From: Flavobacterium sp. AG291
Lineage (GTDB): Bacteria; Bacteroidota; Bacteroidia; Flavobacteriales; Flavobacteriaceae
Direction of reading: 5' to 3'
Assembly: GCF_003350375.1 (NCBI RefSeq)
Contig: NZ_QQAR01000005.1
Coordinates: forward strand, 1 to 64,000
DNA length: 64,000 bases
Position numbers and translations under genes: made by a program. The first letter of the stretch is position 1, and each line of letters opens with the position of its first letter. This document shows positions 8,036 through 15,839 of the stretch, in pieces. The notes under the pieces are model-generated. The model saw only the letters and a list, made by a program, of their open reading frames with translations. It did not search any database and was not told where the DNA came from.

Positions 8036-9460
8036 TTACATTACCAGTGTCGCAACAGCACCGGCCTTAAGCGTAATAGTTGTATTCTTTTTGCCGGCAT
8101 TCACATCAATAGTCTTTACTTCTTTTGATGTATTTTGAATGATGGCAACAGTATTTCCTGACGGTGTTTTGTAAGCCACATTTGGCAGGCCTTCAATAAC
8201 ATTTGACTGCACTCTTACCGAACCCGGACGCACAAACTTAGACGCATGTGCAATTATGTAATAAGCCGGCTCGGGAGTTACTGTATCACCTGTGATGGTT
8301 ACCGCACCAAGACATCCAACGCATCCACCCCTGTCAGTGTGAGGTTCCTGCTTTTCGTCTGCCGCAAGATTCCATTCCAACACGGTTTTACACCAGTTGT
8401 TAGGCGCACCGATAATAAGGTTTTCGATATGCCAGTTTAGCTCATTTGCAAAGTTACCAGGTGCTCCTACCCATTGCTCTGTAAAATACAGATTCTTATC
8501 CGGGTGTGCTTCGTGCACTGACGATACTGCTTCTATCTTACCCCCGTAAAGGTGAAACGCAGAACCATCAATATATTTTGCAGCCTCTTTATCATTTAAT
8601 ATTGTAATAGGGTAATCCGGCCTGTCGGCATTATGATCGTAAATTATGATCTTGGTTGTAATACCATTCTTTTTAAATTCAGGCCCTAAGTGGTCGCGTA
8701 CAAAAACCTTCTGGTCTTCAGCCAACATCAAAAGACTTGGGTTATTACCCGGATGAAGCGGCTCATTCTGTACCGTAATAGCATCAATGGTGATTCCGTT
8801 TTTCTTCATCTCCTGAACATACTTCACAAAGTATTTAGCATAAGCCGTATAGTATTCAGGCTTAAGGCTTCCCCCGCGTGTATCTCCGTTAGTTTTCATC
8901 CAAACCGGAGGCGACCATGGCGAACCTAATATTTTGATTGAAGGATTTATTTTAAGTATATCCTGCAATACAGGTATAAGGTATTTTTTATCGTAACCCA
9001 AATCGAATTTCTCCATATTCACATCGGTCTGTCCTGCAGGAAGATCGTTATAAGAGAAAAGTAACTCATCAAGATCCGATGCTCCGATGCTTATCCTGAT
9101 GTAGCTTACACCCAGATCGTCAGGTCCTGTACCATATATATGCTGTAATAGTTTTGCCCTTGCCGGCGCACTCATTTTACTGATGTGCAGTACGCTTCCT
9201 CCACTAAGGGTATATCCAAAGCCGTCCATTTCCTGGAAAGTTTTACCAGTATTGATGGTTAGCTGTATATTTTCATTTTTTGGCTGGCCCGTCACCGTTA
9301 CTGCCTCTTTTTGCAGCAGGGCCGATCTATCAGGCATGGTAATCCATAATCCTGCGGTTTCAGACTTTCCATTCTTTACCGAACCACAGCCTGTTACCAT
9401 AGCTGCAACAGCCATAACAATCACAAATCCTGATAGTAAATTTTTCTTTTTTATATGCAT
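8036..9460 (-). CDS. GH30 beta-glycosidase lipoprotein (second in operon)
   Basis: The protein is a glycoside hydrolase family 30 enzyme with an N-terminal lipoprotein signal (MHIKKKNLL...VTGC). I chose the ATG at 9460, 474 residues, over an upstream in-frame TTG, because the signal starts there and TAGGATTACC precedes it. The predicted acid/base is Glu233 (VQNEPLH) and the nucleophile Glu328 (YFTEQW). The (beta/alpha)8 barrel is followed by a C-terminal beta domain. Family members include glucosylceramidases and beta-1,6-glucanases; in flavobacterial loci GH30 enzymes cut beta-1,6 side chains of laminarin. It is the last gene of the locus, 67 bases after the other GH30 gene. Confidence 0.92.
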   Translation of the reverse strand: MHIKKKNLLSGFVIVMAVAAMVTGCGSVKNGKSETAGLWITMPDRSALLQKEAVTVTGQPKNENIQLTINTGKTFQEMDGFGYTLSGGSVLHISKMSAPARAKLLQHIYGTGPDDLGVSYIRISIGASDLDELLFSYNDLPAGQTDVNMEKFDLGYDKKYLIPVLQDILKINPSIKILGSPWSPPVWMKTNGDTRGGSLKPEYYTAYAKYFVKYVQEMKKNGITIDAITVQNEPLHPGNNPSLLMLAEDQKVFVRDHLGPEFKKNGITTKIIIYDHNADRPDYPITILNDKEAAKYIDGSAFHLYGGKIEAVSSVHEAHPDKNLYFTEQWVGAPGNFANELNWHIENLIIGAPNNWCKTVLEWNLAADEKQEPHTDRGGCVGCLGAVTITGDTVTPEPAYYIIAHASKFVRPGSVRVQSNVIEGLPNVAYKTPSGNTVAIIQNTSKEVKTIDVNAGKKNTTITLKAGAVATLVM

Positions 9461-9527
9461 GGTAATCCTATGATACACTGTAGACTGTACCAAAATTTTA
9501 ATTATGTTTCAATTTTTTAGTGCCGGG

Positions 9528-10991
9528 CTATTGCCAGACGATAGTTGCCACAGCTTGTGGCTCCAGCGAGTAAACGATTTTTTTATCATCAATCTTTACT
9601 GCAAATTTTCGTGCCGTTTGCGACGTATTAAGTACCACCAGCACTTTTGATCCGTCAGCATTAACAAAGGCAACATTTTGTAAACCAAGTGAATTATCAA
9701 AATTGGTAGAGTTTACCCTTTTTGCTCCAGGCTTTACAAATTTTGAAAAATGCGCAAGCGCATAATATTCCACATTTTTGGTTACTGATCCGTTAGTAGT
9801 AACAGTAACCACACCACGACAATCCATACATCCTCCGTTAGTAGGACCTGAATTGCTGTTGAGTGCAAGATTCCATAGCAGTACATTTTTTGACCAGTTA
9901 CGTGTAGTACCTATAAATATATTACCAATACTCCATTTCAAATTCTCAGCAAAATTAGTACTCCATCCACCTCCTGAAACTTCAGTAAAGTATAGGTTCT
10001 TATTAGGGAAGGCAGCATGTACCACATTCATGGCACTGGCATCACCTGCATAAGCATGAAAAGCAGAACCATCTACATATTGTGCCGCCTGAGCATCACC
10101 TAAAATACTTAATGGATAATCCGTCCTGTCAAAATTATGATCATACGCAATGATTTTGGTAGTAAGTCCGGCTGCCTGAAATTTAGGACCAAGACTGTTT
10201 TTTATAAAATCGGCCTGCTCTATGGCAGTCATTTTCATTGTTGGATAGGTATTTATTTCGTGCAATGGCTCATTTTGCGGCGTAATCGCATCAATGGTGA
10301 TACCGTGTGCGGCATAAGCATTAATGTATTTTACAAAATAATTGCCGTAAGCATCATACCATTCCGGTTTAAGGCTACCACCGTTCATACTTTGGCTGGT
10401 TTTCATCCATGCCGGAGCACTCCACGGGCTACCCATAATTTTTATGTTTGGCGCATAGCCTAATATCGATTGTAACACCGGAACAACATCTGTCTCATCC
10501 GGAGCTATCGAAAAATTTGCAAGGCTGGCATCAGTAGTGCCTGCCGGCATATCATCATAACTAAAGTTTGCAGATGAAAAATCTGAAGCTCCAATAGTAA
10601 GACGCAGATAACTAAGTCCTATACCTTCGGTTGTACTAAAAAGGTCTTTTAGCAAGGCGTCTTTTTGAGTTGCATTCATCCCATTGATAACAATGGCCGA
10701 AGAACCTGTTAATGCAGCACCAAAGCCTTCAATCTCCTGATACTGCTGAGAGAAATCAACAGAGATTGAAGGATCAGTGGTGGCATTAGTATCATAAATA
10801 GATGCTCCTGAAGATTGTTTGCTCAAAAGCTTGGTCTGTTCGCCATTGGTAACCCACACATTGGCCGTTCCAACAACATTTCCTGACTCTCCAGGTGTTA
10901 CCGGAGGCCCGGGATTACCCGAACTTTCTTCACTTCCTGAACAGGAAAAAAACAAAGCAGCCAAACCTATATAAACAAACGATTTCTTCAT
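9528..10991 (-). CDS. GH30 beta-glycosidase lipoprotein (first in operon)
   Basis: This 487-residue family 30 glycoside hydrolase is a clear paralogue of its downstream neighbour. A lipoprotein signal ends at Cys17 (LAALFFSCSG) and is followed by a Gly/Pro/Ser linker to about residue 40. The predicted acid/base is Glu241 (PQNEPLH) and the nucleophile Glu337 (YFTEVSGGG). The start is the ATG 19 bases after susD. The two enzymes differ around the nucleophile (EVSGGG here, EQW in the other) and so may differ in substrate or in exo/endo action. It is probably surface-exposed and acts with the SusCD pair. Confidence 0.93.
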   Translation of the reverse strand: MKKSFVYIGLAALFFSCSGSEESSGNPGPPVTPGESGNVVGTANVWVTNGEQTKLLSKQSSGASIYDTNATTDPSISVDFSQQYQEIEGFGAALTGSSAIVINGMNATQKDALLKDLFSTTEGIGLSYLRLTIGASDFSSANFSYDDMPAGTTDASLANFSIAPDETDVVPVLQSILGYAPNIKIMGSPWSAPAWMKTSQSMNGGSLKPEWYDAYGNYFVKYINAYAAHGITIDAITPQNEPLHEINTYPTMKMTAIEQADFIKNSLGPKFQAAGLTTKIIAYDHNFDRTDYPLSILGDAQAAQYVDGSAFHAYAGDASAMNVVHAAFPNKNLYFTEVSGGGWSTNFAENLKWSIGNIFIGTTRNWSKNVLLWNLALNSNSGPTNGGCMDCRGVVTVTTNGSVTKNVEYYALAHFSKFVKPGAKRVNSTNFDNSLGLQNVAFVNADGSKVLVVLNTSQTARKFAVKIDDKKIVYSLEPQAVATIVWQ

Positions 10992-11010
10992 AGCAGTCTA
11001 TTGCGATATA

Positions 11011-12507
11011 TTAGTTATAACCTGTAGTTTGAACAAGGTTAGGGTTTCTGTTTAGCTCTCTTTGAGGAATAGGAAGGAAAATCTCATAATCCTGCATGTT
11101 GTAGTTTACAGAGTTACCGGTTCTTAGATCTACATCATCAACAGCATTCATGGTTTGTACAGCAACATTGTTTCTTACAAGGTCATCCCAACGGTGTGCC
11201 TCCTGAGCAAGCTCAAGTCTTCTTTCGTTAAGGATTGCTGTTTTCATCAAATCCTGAGATGCTCTCACGTTTGCAGCAAGAACCCCGATATTTGCTCTTA
11301 ACCTGATCTGGTCAACAAGATCAGCAGCAGCACCCGACTGCCCCTGATTGTTAAGCGCTTCAGCTTTTAGAAGGATAATATCCGCTAAACGTAAAAGATA
11401 GACATGGTCTGAACTTGCCCATCCCATAGCATTTTTCCATTTGTAGTTAAAAGGAATTGAACTTCCTACTGCGTTACCCCAGTACTCATCTGCCCAAGGT
11501 GCATTTTCAAAAAGGATATTTGCATCTTTTCGTACTACATCGCCTTCAGCATCATACGCATCAACAAGGTCATGCGAAGGTGTTACAAATTTTCTCCATG
11601 TATCACCACTCTTAGATGGAGGAAGGTGCATTTGCGGAGCCCATGAACCTTCGTTACCTCCTAAATATTGTATCTCAATGATTGACTCCGAATTATTGTA
11701 ATGAGCACCATCAAAAAGGTCTGCATAGCTACCTAAAAGCTGGTATCCGGCAGGGCTGTTTATTACAAGGTCAGCATAATTAACTACTTGACCCCACTCC
11801 GGCATAGGTTGTTGTGCATAAGCCTTTGCAAGTAATGCATAAGCAGCACCTTTAGTAGCACGAGCTTTATTTACAGAAGAATCAGTTCCGTAATCATTCG
11901 GAAGTTTTTCGGCTGCAAGTTTAAGGTCAGCAATAATCTGAGCATAGGTTTCTTCCTCTGTAGCCCTGAAAACACGCACTACAGAAGGATCACCCGATTT
12001 GGTGCTTTCAAGAATCAATGGCACACCTCCAAATAATCTTGCAAGTGTAAAATAGTGGTATGATCTTAAAAAATAGGCCTCTCCAATAATTTGCTCTCTT
12101 CTTTCCTCAGTCAGCAAACGTTGCACTTTAGGTGCCTGTTCGATAACAATATTAGCTTTTAAAATTGCATTGTAAATCGCAGACCATGCATTATAGATCC
12201 TGTCATTTGTAGGTTCTACATTTATGGCATCAAGCTGAAATATTTGTGCATTATCCCCTCCTGCATAATTATTATCAGAACGCACGTCTGAGAACAAAAC
12301 ATGATCCCATACATAATAGTCGTTACCCTGAAAAGACTCATACACGCCAGTAAGTGCAGCTTCAAGCTGATCACCTGTCTGGTAAGAGTTTTGTGCCACT
12401 CCTTCAGAGATTGGCACCGTATCCAGATTTTCATCACATGATGCAAGCATCAAACCTGCAAGCAATAAAACTGAAATTGATTTTTTATTTAGAATTTTCA
12501 TAATCAT
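11011..12507 (-). CDS. SusD/RagB family glycan-binding lipoprotein
   Basis: SusD-like proteins cap the SusC transporter on the cell surface and capture oligosaccharides. The 498-residue product has a lipoprotein signal ending LAGLMLASCDE, the N-terminal SusD block (DNLDTVP-like start, tetratricopeptide helices, RSYHYFTLARLFGGVPL near 138), and the C-terminal block with LLRLADIILLKAEALN, LNERRLELAQEAHRWDDLVR and FLPIPQRELNRNPNL. It begins 4 bases after susC ends. A second ATG six bases further in (12501, MKILNKKS) is an equally likely start. Confidence 0.95.
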   Translation of the reverse strand: MIMKILNKKSISVLLLAGLMLASCDENLDTVPISEGVAQNSYQTGDQLEAALTGVYESFQGNDYYVWDHVLFSDVRSDNNYAGGDNAQIFQLDAINVEPTNDRIYNAWSAIYNAILKANIVIEQAPKVQRLLTEERREQIIGEAYFLRSYHYFTLARLFGGVPLILESTKSGDPSVVRVFRATEEETYAQIIADLKLAAEKLPNDYGTDSSVNKARATKGAAYALLAKAYAQQPMPEWGQVVNYADLVINSPAGYQLLGSYADLFDGAHYNNSESIIEIQYLGGNEGSWAPQMHLPPSKSGDTWRKFVTPSHDLVDAYDAEGDVVRKDANILFENAPWADEYWGNAVGSSIPFNYKWKNAMGWASSDHVYLLRLADIILLKAEALNNQGQSGAAADLVDQIRLRANIGVLAANVRASQDLMKTAILNERRLELAQEAHRWDDLVRNNVAVQTMNAVDDVDLRTGNSVNYNMQDYEIFLPIPQRELNRNPNLVQTTGYN

Positions 12508-12511
12508 TTAT

Positions 12512-15448
12512 TTATAGTGAAGCCCTGATACCGAATATAATGTTTCTTGTTTGCGGATATGTACCGTAGTCAATTCCCATTGTCGTGTTACTGTTTCCTC
12601 CAAAGTTAACTTCCGGGTCAAAACCTGAGTAATTAGTAAAAGTTAAAAGGTTTTCTCCTGTTGCATACAATCTTAATGAACTGATACCAATCTTGTCAAG
12701 AACGCTCTTAGAGAAATCATAACCCAATGTAAGCGCTTTAAGTCTCAGATAAGAACCATCTTCAACATAATGAGTAGAAATTTCAGAATTCTTTGTTAAT
12801 CCATTTGTCTCAACCCTTGGCACATTAGTTATGTCTCCCTCGTTTTGCCATCTGTTAAGCACTGCAGTACTTTGATTTCGTGAATCCATCATACTTTCAG
12901 TATCAAAACGTGAAGCATTCAGCATGTCGTTACCCTGAGATCCCTGGAAGAAAATATTCAGGCTGAAGTTTTTGTAGCTGAAGTTATTTGTAAAACCATA
13001 GATAAAATCAGGATTTGCATTGCCTATTATTTTTTTATCCTCTTCAGTCGGATCAAAAGTTGGCTCACCGTCGGCACCTATGTAGTATACATTACCTGTA
13101 GCAGGATCTACTCCTCCCCACTGGTAACCGAAGAACTCACCAAGCGCATGTCCTTCCTGCACTAGTATTGCATCACCTCTGGAAGCTATACTCCCATAGT
13201 TATATTTTTGACCAAGCAAATTAGTCACCTCATTTCTGTTGAAAGAAATATTAAAATCGGTAGACCATTTAAAGTCTTCGCCATCAAAGTTCACAGTACT
13301 TAACTGAAACTCCATCCCTTTATTCTCAAGAGCACCGGCATTCATTGTAACATCATTAACACCTGTTGTTCTTGGTAGAAGTACACCTAAAAGTAAGTCG
13401 TCGCTTGTTTTTTTATAGGCATCAACGCTAAATTTTATCCTATTATTGAAAAGTGCTAAGTCAATACCAAAATTTATCTGCTCTGAGGCTTCCCATCTAA
13501 GATCGCTATTTTGTATTGATGCCGGGTAATTACCAGGCTGTGCAGCACCTCCAATTGGATAGTTTGATCCCGGTGTAATTCTTTGATACCAGGTATAATT
13601 ACCAATGTTATCATTACCAACTTTACCCCAACCTGCTCTTAGCTTAAGGTCATTGATCGCTGTAACATTTTTTAGGAATTCCTCATTAGAGATTCTCCAT
13701 CCCGCAGAAAACGATGGAAAATAACCCCATTTATGGTTTGGTCCAAATCCACTTGAAGCATCTGCCCTGAAGTTAGCAGTGAACAGGTATTTATCATCAA
13801 AAGAGTAATTGATTCTTGAAATAAAAGACGAATTATACTTTTCTGCTTTATTTGCTGTAGCTGTGTTAATTGTAGCACCTGCATTTGGAGTAGTAACGCC
13901 ATCTCCTGCAAATCCTCTTCTTTCAATATCAGCACTTTCCCAAAGCGATTTTTGGTATACCGTACCTGCAACAGCCTCTATAGCATGTTTTTTTACATTA
14001 AGCTTGTAGTTTAATGTATTCTCATACATGTAATAGTTGTAACGGCTTGTATTGTAACGGCTGATACCTTTCATTGCTCTACCGTAACTGGTTCTGTACG
14101 GGTCAAGGAAATAATCATAAGCCGTATTATTATGATCTACGTTAAGAGCAGACCTGAATGTAAGTCCTTTAAGAATTTTAAACTCACCATAAACGTTACC
14201 AAATACACGCTGAAGTCTGTATTGTCTTTGTGCACCATCAGTATTAGAATATGGGTTTTCCCAGTTTTGGAAAGGGTTACTTGTAAATGAACCGTCTTCA
14301 TTGTAGATACCAATGTTTTGTGGCGTATTAAGCACTCCAAGAAGAACTCCTCCGCTTCCAACTCCATTACTATCATTCACATCAACGTCAGTATAATCTA
14401 CATAGTTAATACTAGTACCTATTTTTAACCAGTCAGTAACTTCCTGAGTTAGGTTTACTTTAAACGTTTTTCTGTTCATTTCAGCACTTCTAACAGCACC
14501 TTCCTGATTTACAACACCACCTGAAACATAGTATGAAGTCTTGTTGCTTTTTCCTGAAAATGATACCTGATGGCTGTTTGAAACTCCGGTTCTGAAAATT
14601 TCATCCTGCCAATTCGTATTGTACTGATATCTTGGATCATCCCAGAAACCTGGAGAAGTCCCTAAGCCTCTTTCAGCTTGTAATTCTTTATATTGCTCAG
14701 CATTAAGCACATTAAGTTTTTTCCATACTGTCTGGAAACCTGTGTAGGTTTCATAGGTAAGTGTTGGCTTCTCACTCTTACCCTGTTTAGTGGTAATAAT
14801 AACAACACCATTACTACCCTGAGAACCATAGATAGCCGCCGAAGAAGCATCTTTAAGGATTGATATCGTTTCAATATCAGCAGGGTTCATAGCACGTGTA
14901 TCCGAAGTGATTACGCCATCAATTACATAAATAGGGTCACTACCCGCAGTGATTGATGAAGTACCACGTACCCTTACACTAAAACCACCTCCTGGCTTAC
15001 CTGTGTTAGATGTTACCTGTACACCTGCAGTTTGTCCCTGTAATAAACTTGACACCTGATTGTTTACACGGTTTTCAAATTTTTTACCGTCAACAACACC
15101 TACTGCCCCGGTAATGTCTTTTTTCTGTTGTGCACCATAACCTACTACCACGACTTCCTGTAATAGTTGGGCATCTTCTTTAAGTTGTACTTTCATTGAT
15201 GATGCAGCAGTAACTTCCTGGCTTGCATATCCAATGTAAGTGAATACTAAAACATCTCCTGCCTGGGCATTAATGGCAAAATTACCATCCATGTCGGTAG
15301 AAGCATTAGTGGTAGATCCTTTTACCAGAATATTTACTCCCGGCAGGGTCATACCTGTACCTGCATCAACAACAGTTCCTTTTACCTGAGCAAAAGTCGC
15401 TGCCGAAAAACACAGGAACAATAAGGTTAAGTAGTTTTTAAATCGCAT
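12512..15448 (-). CDS. SusC/RagA family TonB-dependent transporter
   Basis: This 978-residue outer membrane protein imports glycan oligomers with energy from TonB. In order it shows a signal peptide (ending ATFAQ), a carboxypeptidase-regulatory-like domain (about 22-95), the TonB-box/plug region with the SusC signature VVVGYGAQQKKDITGAV and plug motif YVIDGVI, and a long beta-barrel ending in IIFGIRASL with the final hydrophobic residues typical of barrels. Its length is normal. It is the first gene of the locus and is divergent from the regulator, with 391 bases between them. Confidence 0.96.
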   Translation of the reverse strand: MRFKNYLTLLFLCFSAATFAQVKGTVVDAGTGMTLPGVNILVKGSTTNASTDMDGNFAINAQAGDVLVFTYIGYASQEVTAASSMKVQLKEDAQLLQEVVVVGYGAQQKKDITGAVGVVDGKKFENRVNNQVSSLLQGQTAGVQVTSNTGKPGGGFSVRVRGTSSITAGSDPIYVIDGVITSDTRAMNPADIETISILKDASSAAIYGSQGSNGVVIITTKQGKSEKPTLTYETYTGFQTVWKKLNVLNAEQYKELQAERGLGTSPGFWDDPRYQYNTNWQDEIFRTGVSNSHQVSFSGKSNKTSYYVSGGVVNQEGAVRSAEMNRKTFKVNLTQEVTDWLKIGTSINYVDYTDVDVNDSNGVGSGGVLLGVLNTPQNIGIYNEDGSFTSNPFQNWENPYSNTDGAQRQYRLQRVFGNVYGEFKILKGLTFRSALNVDHNNTAYDYFLDPYRTSYGRAMKGISRYNTSRYNYYMYENTLNYKLNVKKHAIEAVAGTVYQKSLWESADIERRGFAGDGVTTPNAGATINTATANKAEKYNSSFISRINYSFDDKYLFTANFRADASSGFGPNHKWGYFPSFSAGWRISNEEFLKNVTAINDLKLRAGWGKVGNDNIGNYTWYQRITPGSNYPIGGAAQPGNYPASIQNSDLRWEASEQINFGIDLALFNNRIKFSVDAYKKTSDDLLLGVLLPRTTGVNDVTMNAGALENKGMEFQLSTVNFDGEDFKWSTDFNISFNRNEVTNLLGQKYNYGSIASRGDAILVQEGHALGEFFGYQWGGVDPATGNVYYIGADGEPTFDPTEEDKKIIGNANPDFIYGFTNNFSYKNFSLNIFFQGSQGNDMLNASRFDTESMMDSRNQSTAVLNRWQNEGDITNVPRVETNGLTKNSEISTHYVEDGSYLRLKALTLGYDFSKSVLDKIGISSLRLYATGENLLTFTNYSGFDPEVNFGGNSNTTMGIDYGTYPQTRNIIFGIRASL

Positions 15449-15543
15449 AAGATTTTGTTTGGGTTAGGGTTAATTTTAAAGTAATGAAAACCATCATGTT
15501 ATGCCTATTTAGCAATTCTTAATGAACCAAATTAAGAAAACAG

Positions 15544-15579
15544 CAAATTTAGCATAGCCGAAATCGTTTTCGACTCAAA
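15544..15579 (-). promoter_or_regulatory. Candidate susC promoter
   Basis: On the minus strand TTTG (15579-15576) is followed after 24 bases by TAAATTTG (15551-15544), an exact TAnnTTTG. The spacer is longer than the usual 17-23 bases, which lowers confidence. The expected untranslated leader is about 90 bases. Confidence 0.35.
15559..15572. promoter_or_regulatory. Near-palindromic operator candidate in the susC promoter
   Basis: CGAAATCGTTTTCG is an inverted repeat with one mismatch around a central CG, like operators of LacI-family repressors. It lies exactly between the putative -33 and -7 boxes of susC. No LacI-family gene is in the window, so the binding protein is unknown; the divergent LuxR-type regulator is another option. 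Confidence 0.35.
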
Positions 15580-15709
15580 TTTTAATGAAGCCAAATTATA
15601 ATTAAGGCTTTTAACATTTAAAAAAGGCTATACACTTTACGTACACCATTAGTCAAAAACGTACTCTCAAACACCTACCTTTTTTTTATAATTATTTATA
15701 TAACAAAAA

Positions 15710-15739
15710 TTTATACATTAAAAAAAATGAGTAGTTTTG
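15710..15739 (+). promoter_or_regulatory. Candidate promoter of the glycan-locus regulator
   Basis: TAGTTTTG (15732-15739) fits TAnnTTTG exactly and is preceded after 18 bases by TTTA, one base off the TTTG of the -33 box. The leader would be about 95 bases. Confidence 0.3.
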
Positions 15740-15839
15740 TACTATAATAGCCACTCAATTTTGACAAACCGAATGTTAATTACATCGTTTGCGGTATTTT
15801 TCGCATTAACACCGGCTTAAAGAAGATTTAACAAACAGT

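Larger units (their letters stand above)
15449..15839. other. Divergent regulatory region of the glycan locus
   Basis: This very AT-rich 391-bp stretch separates susC (minus) from the regulator gene (plus) and holds no gene. It contains a susC promoter candidate (15544-15579), a near-palindrome with central CG (15559-15572), a regulator promoter candidate (15710-15739) and a TGCG...CGCA inverted repeat (15790-15805). Confidence 0.6.

Noticed and set aside
9461..9493. Upstream TTG start of the second GH30 gene
   Set aside because: It would place 11 residues before a standard lipoprotein signal; the ATG at 9460 is preceded by a better ribosome binding site.
15790..15805. TGCG...CGCA inverted repeat before the regulator gene as an operator
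   Set aside because: The arms are only four bases long and not better than expected by chance.
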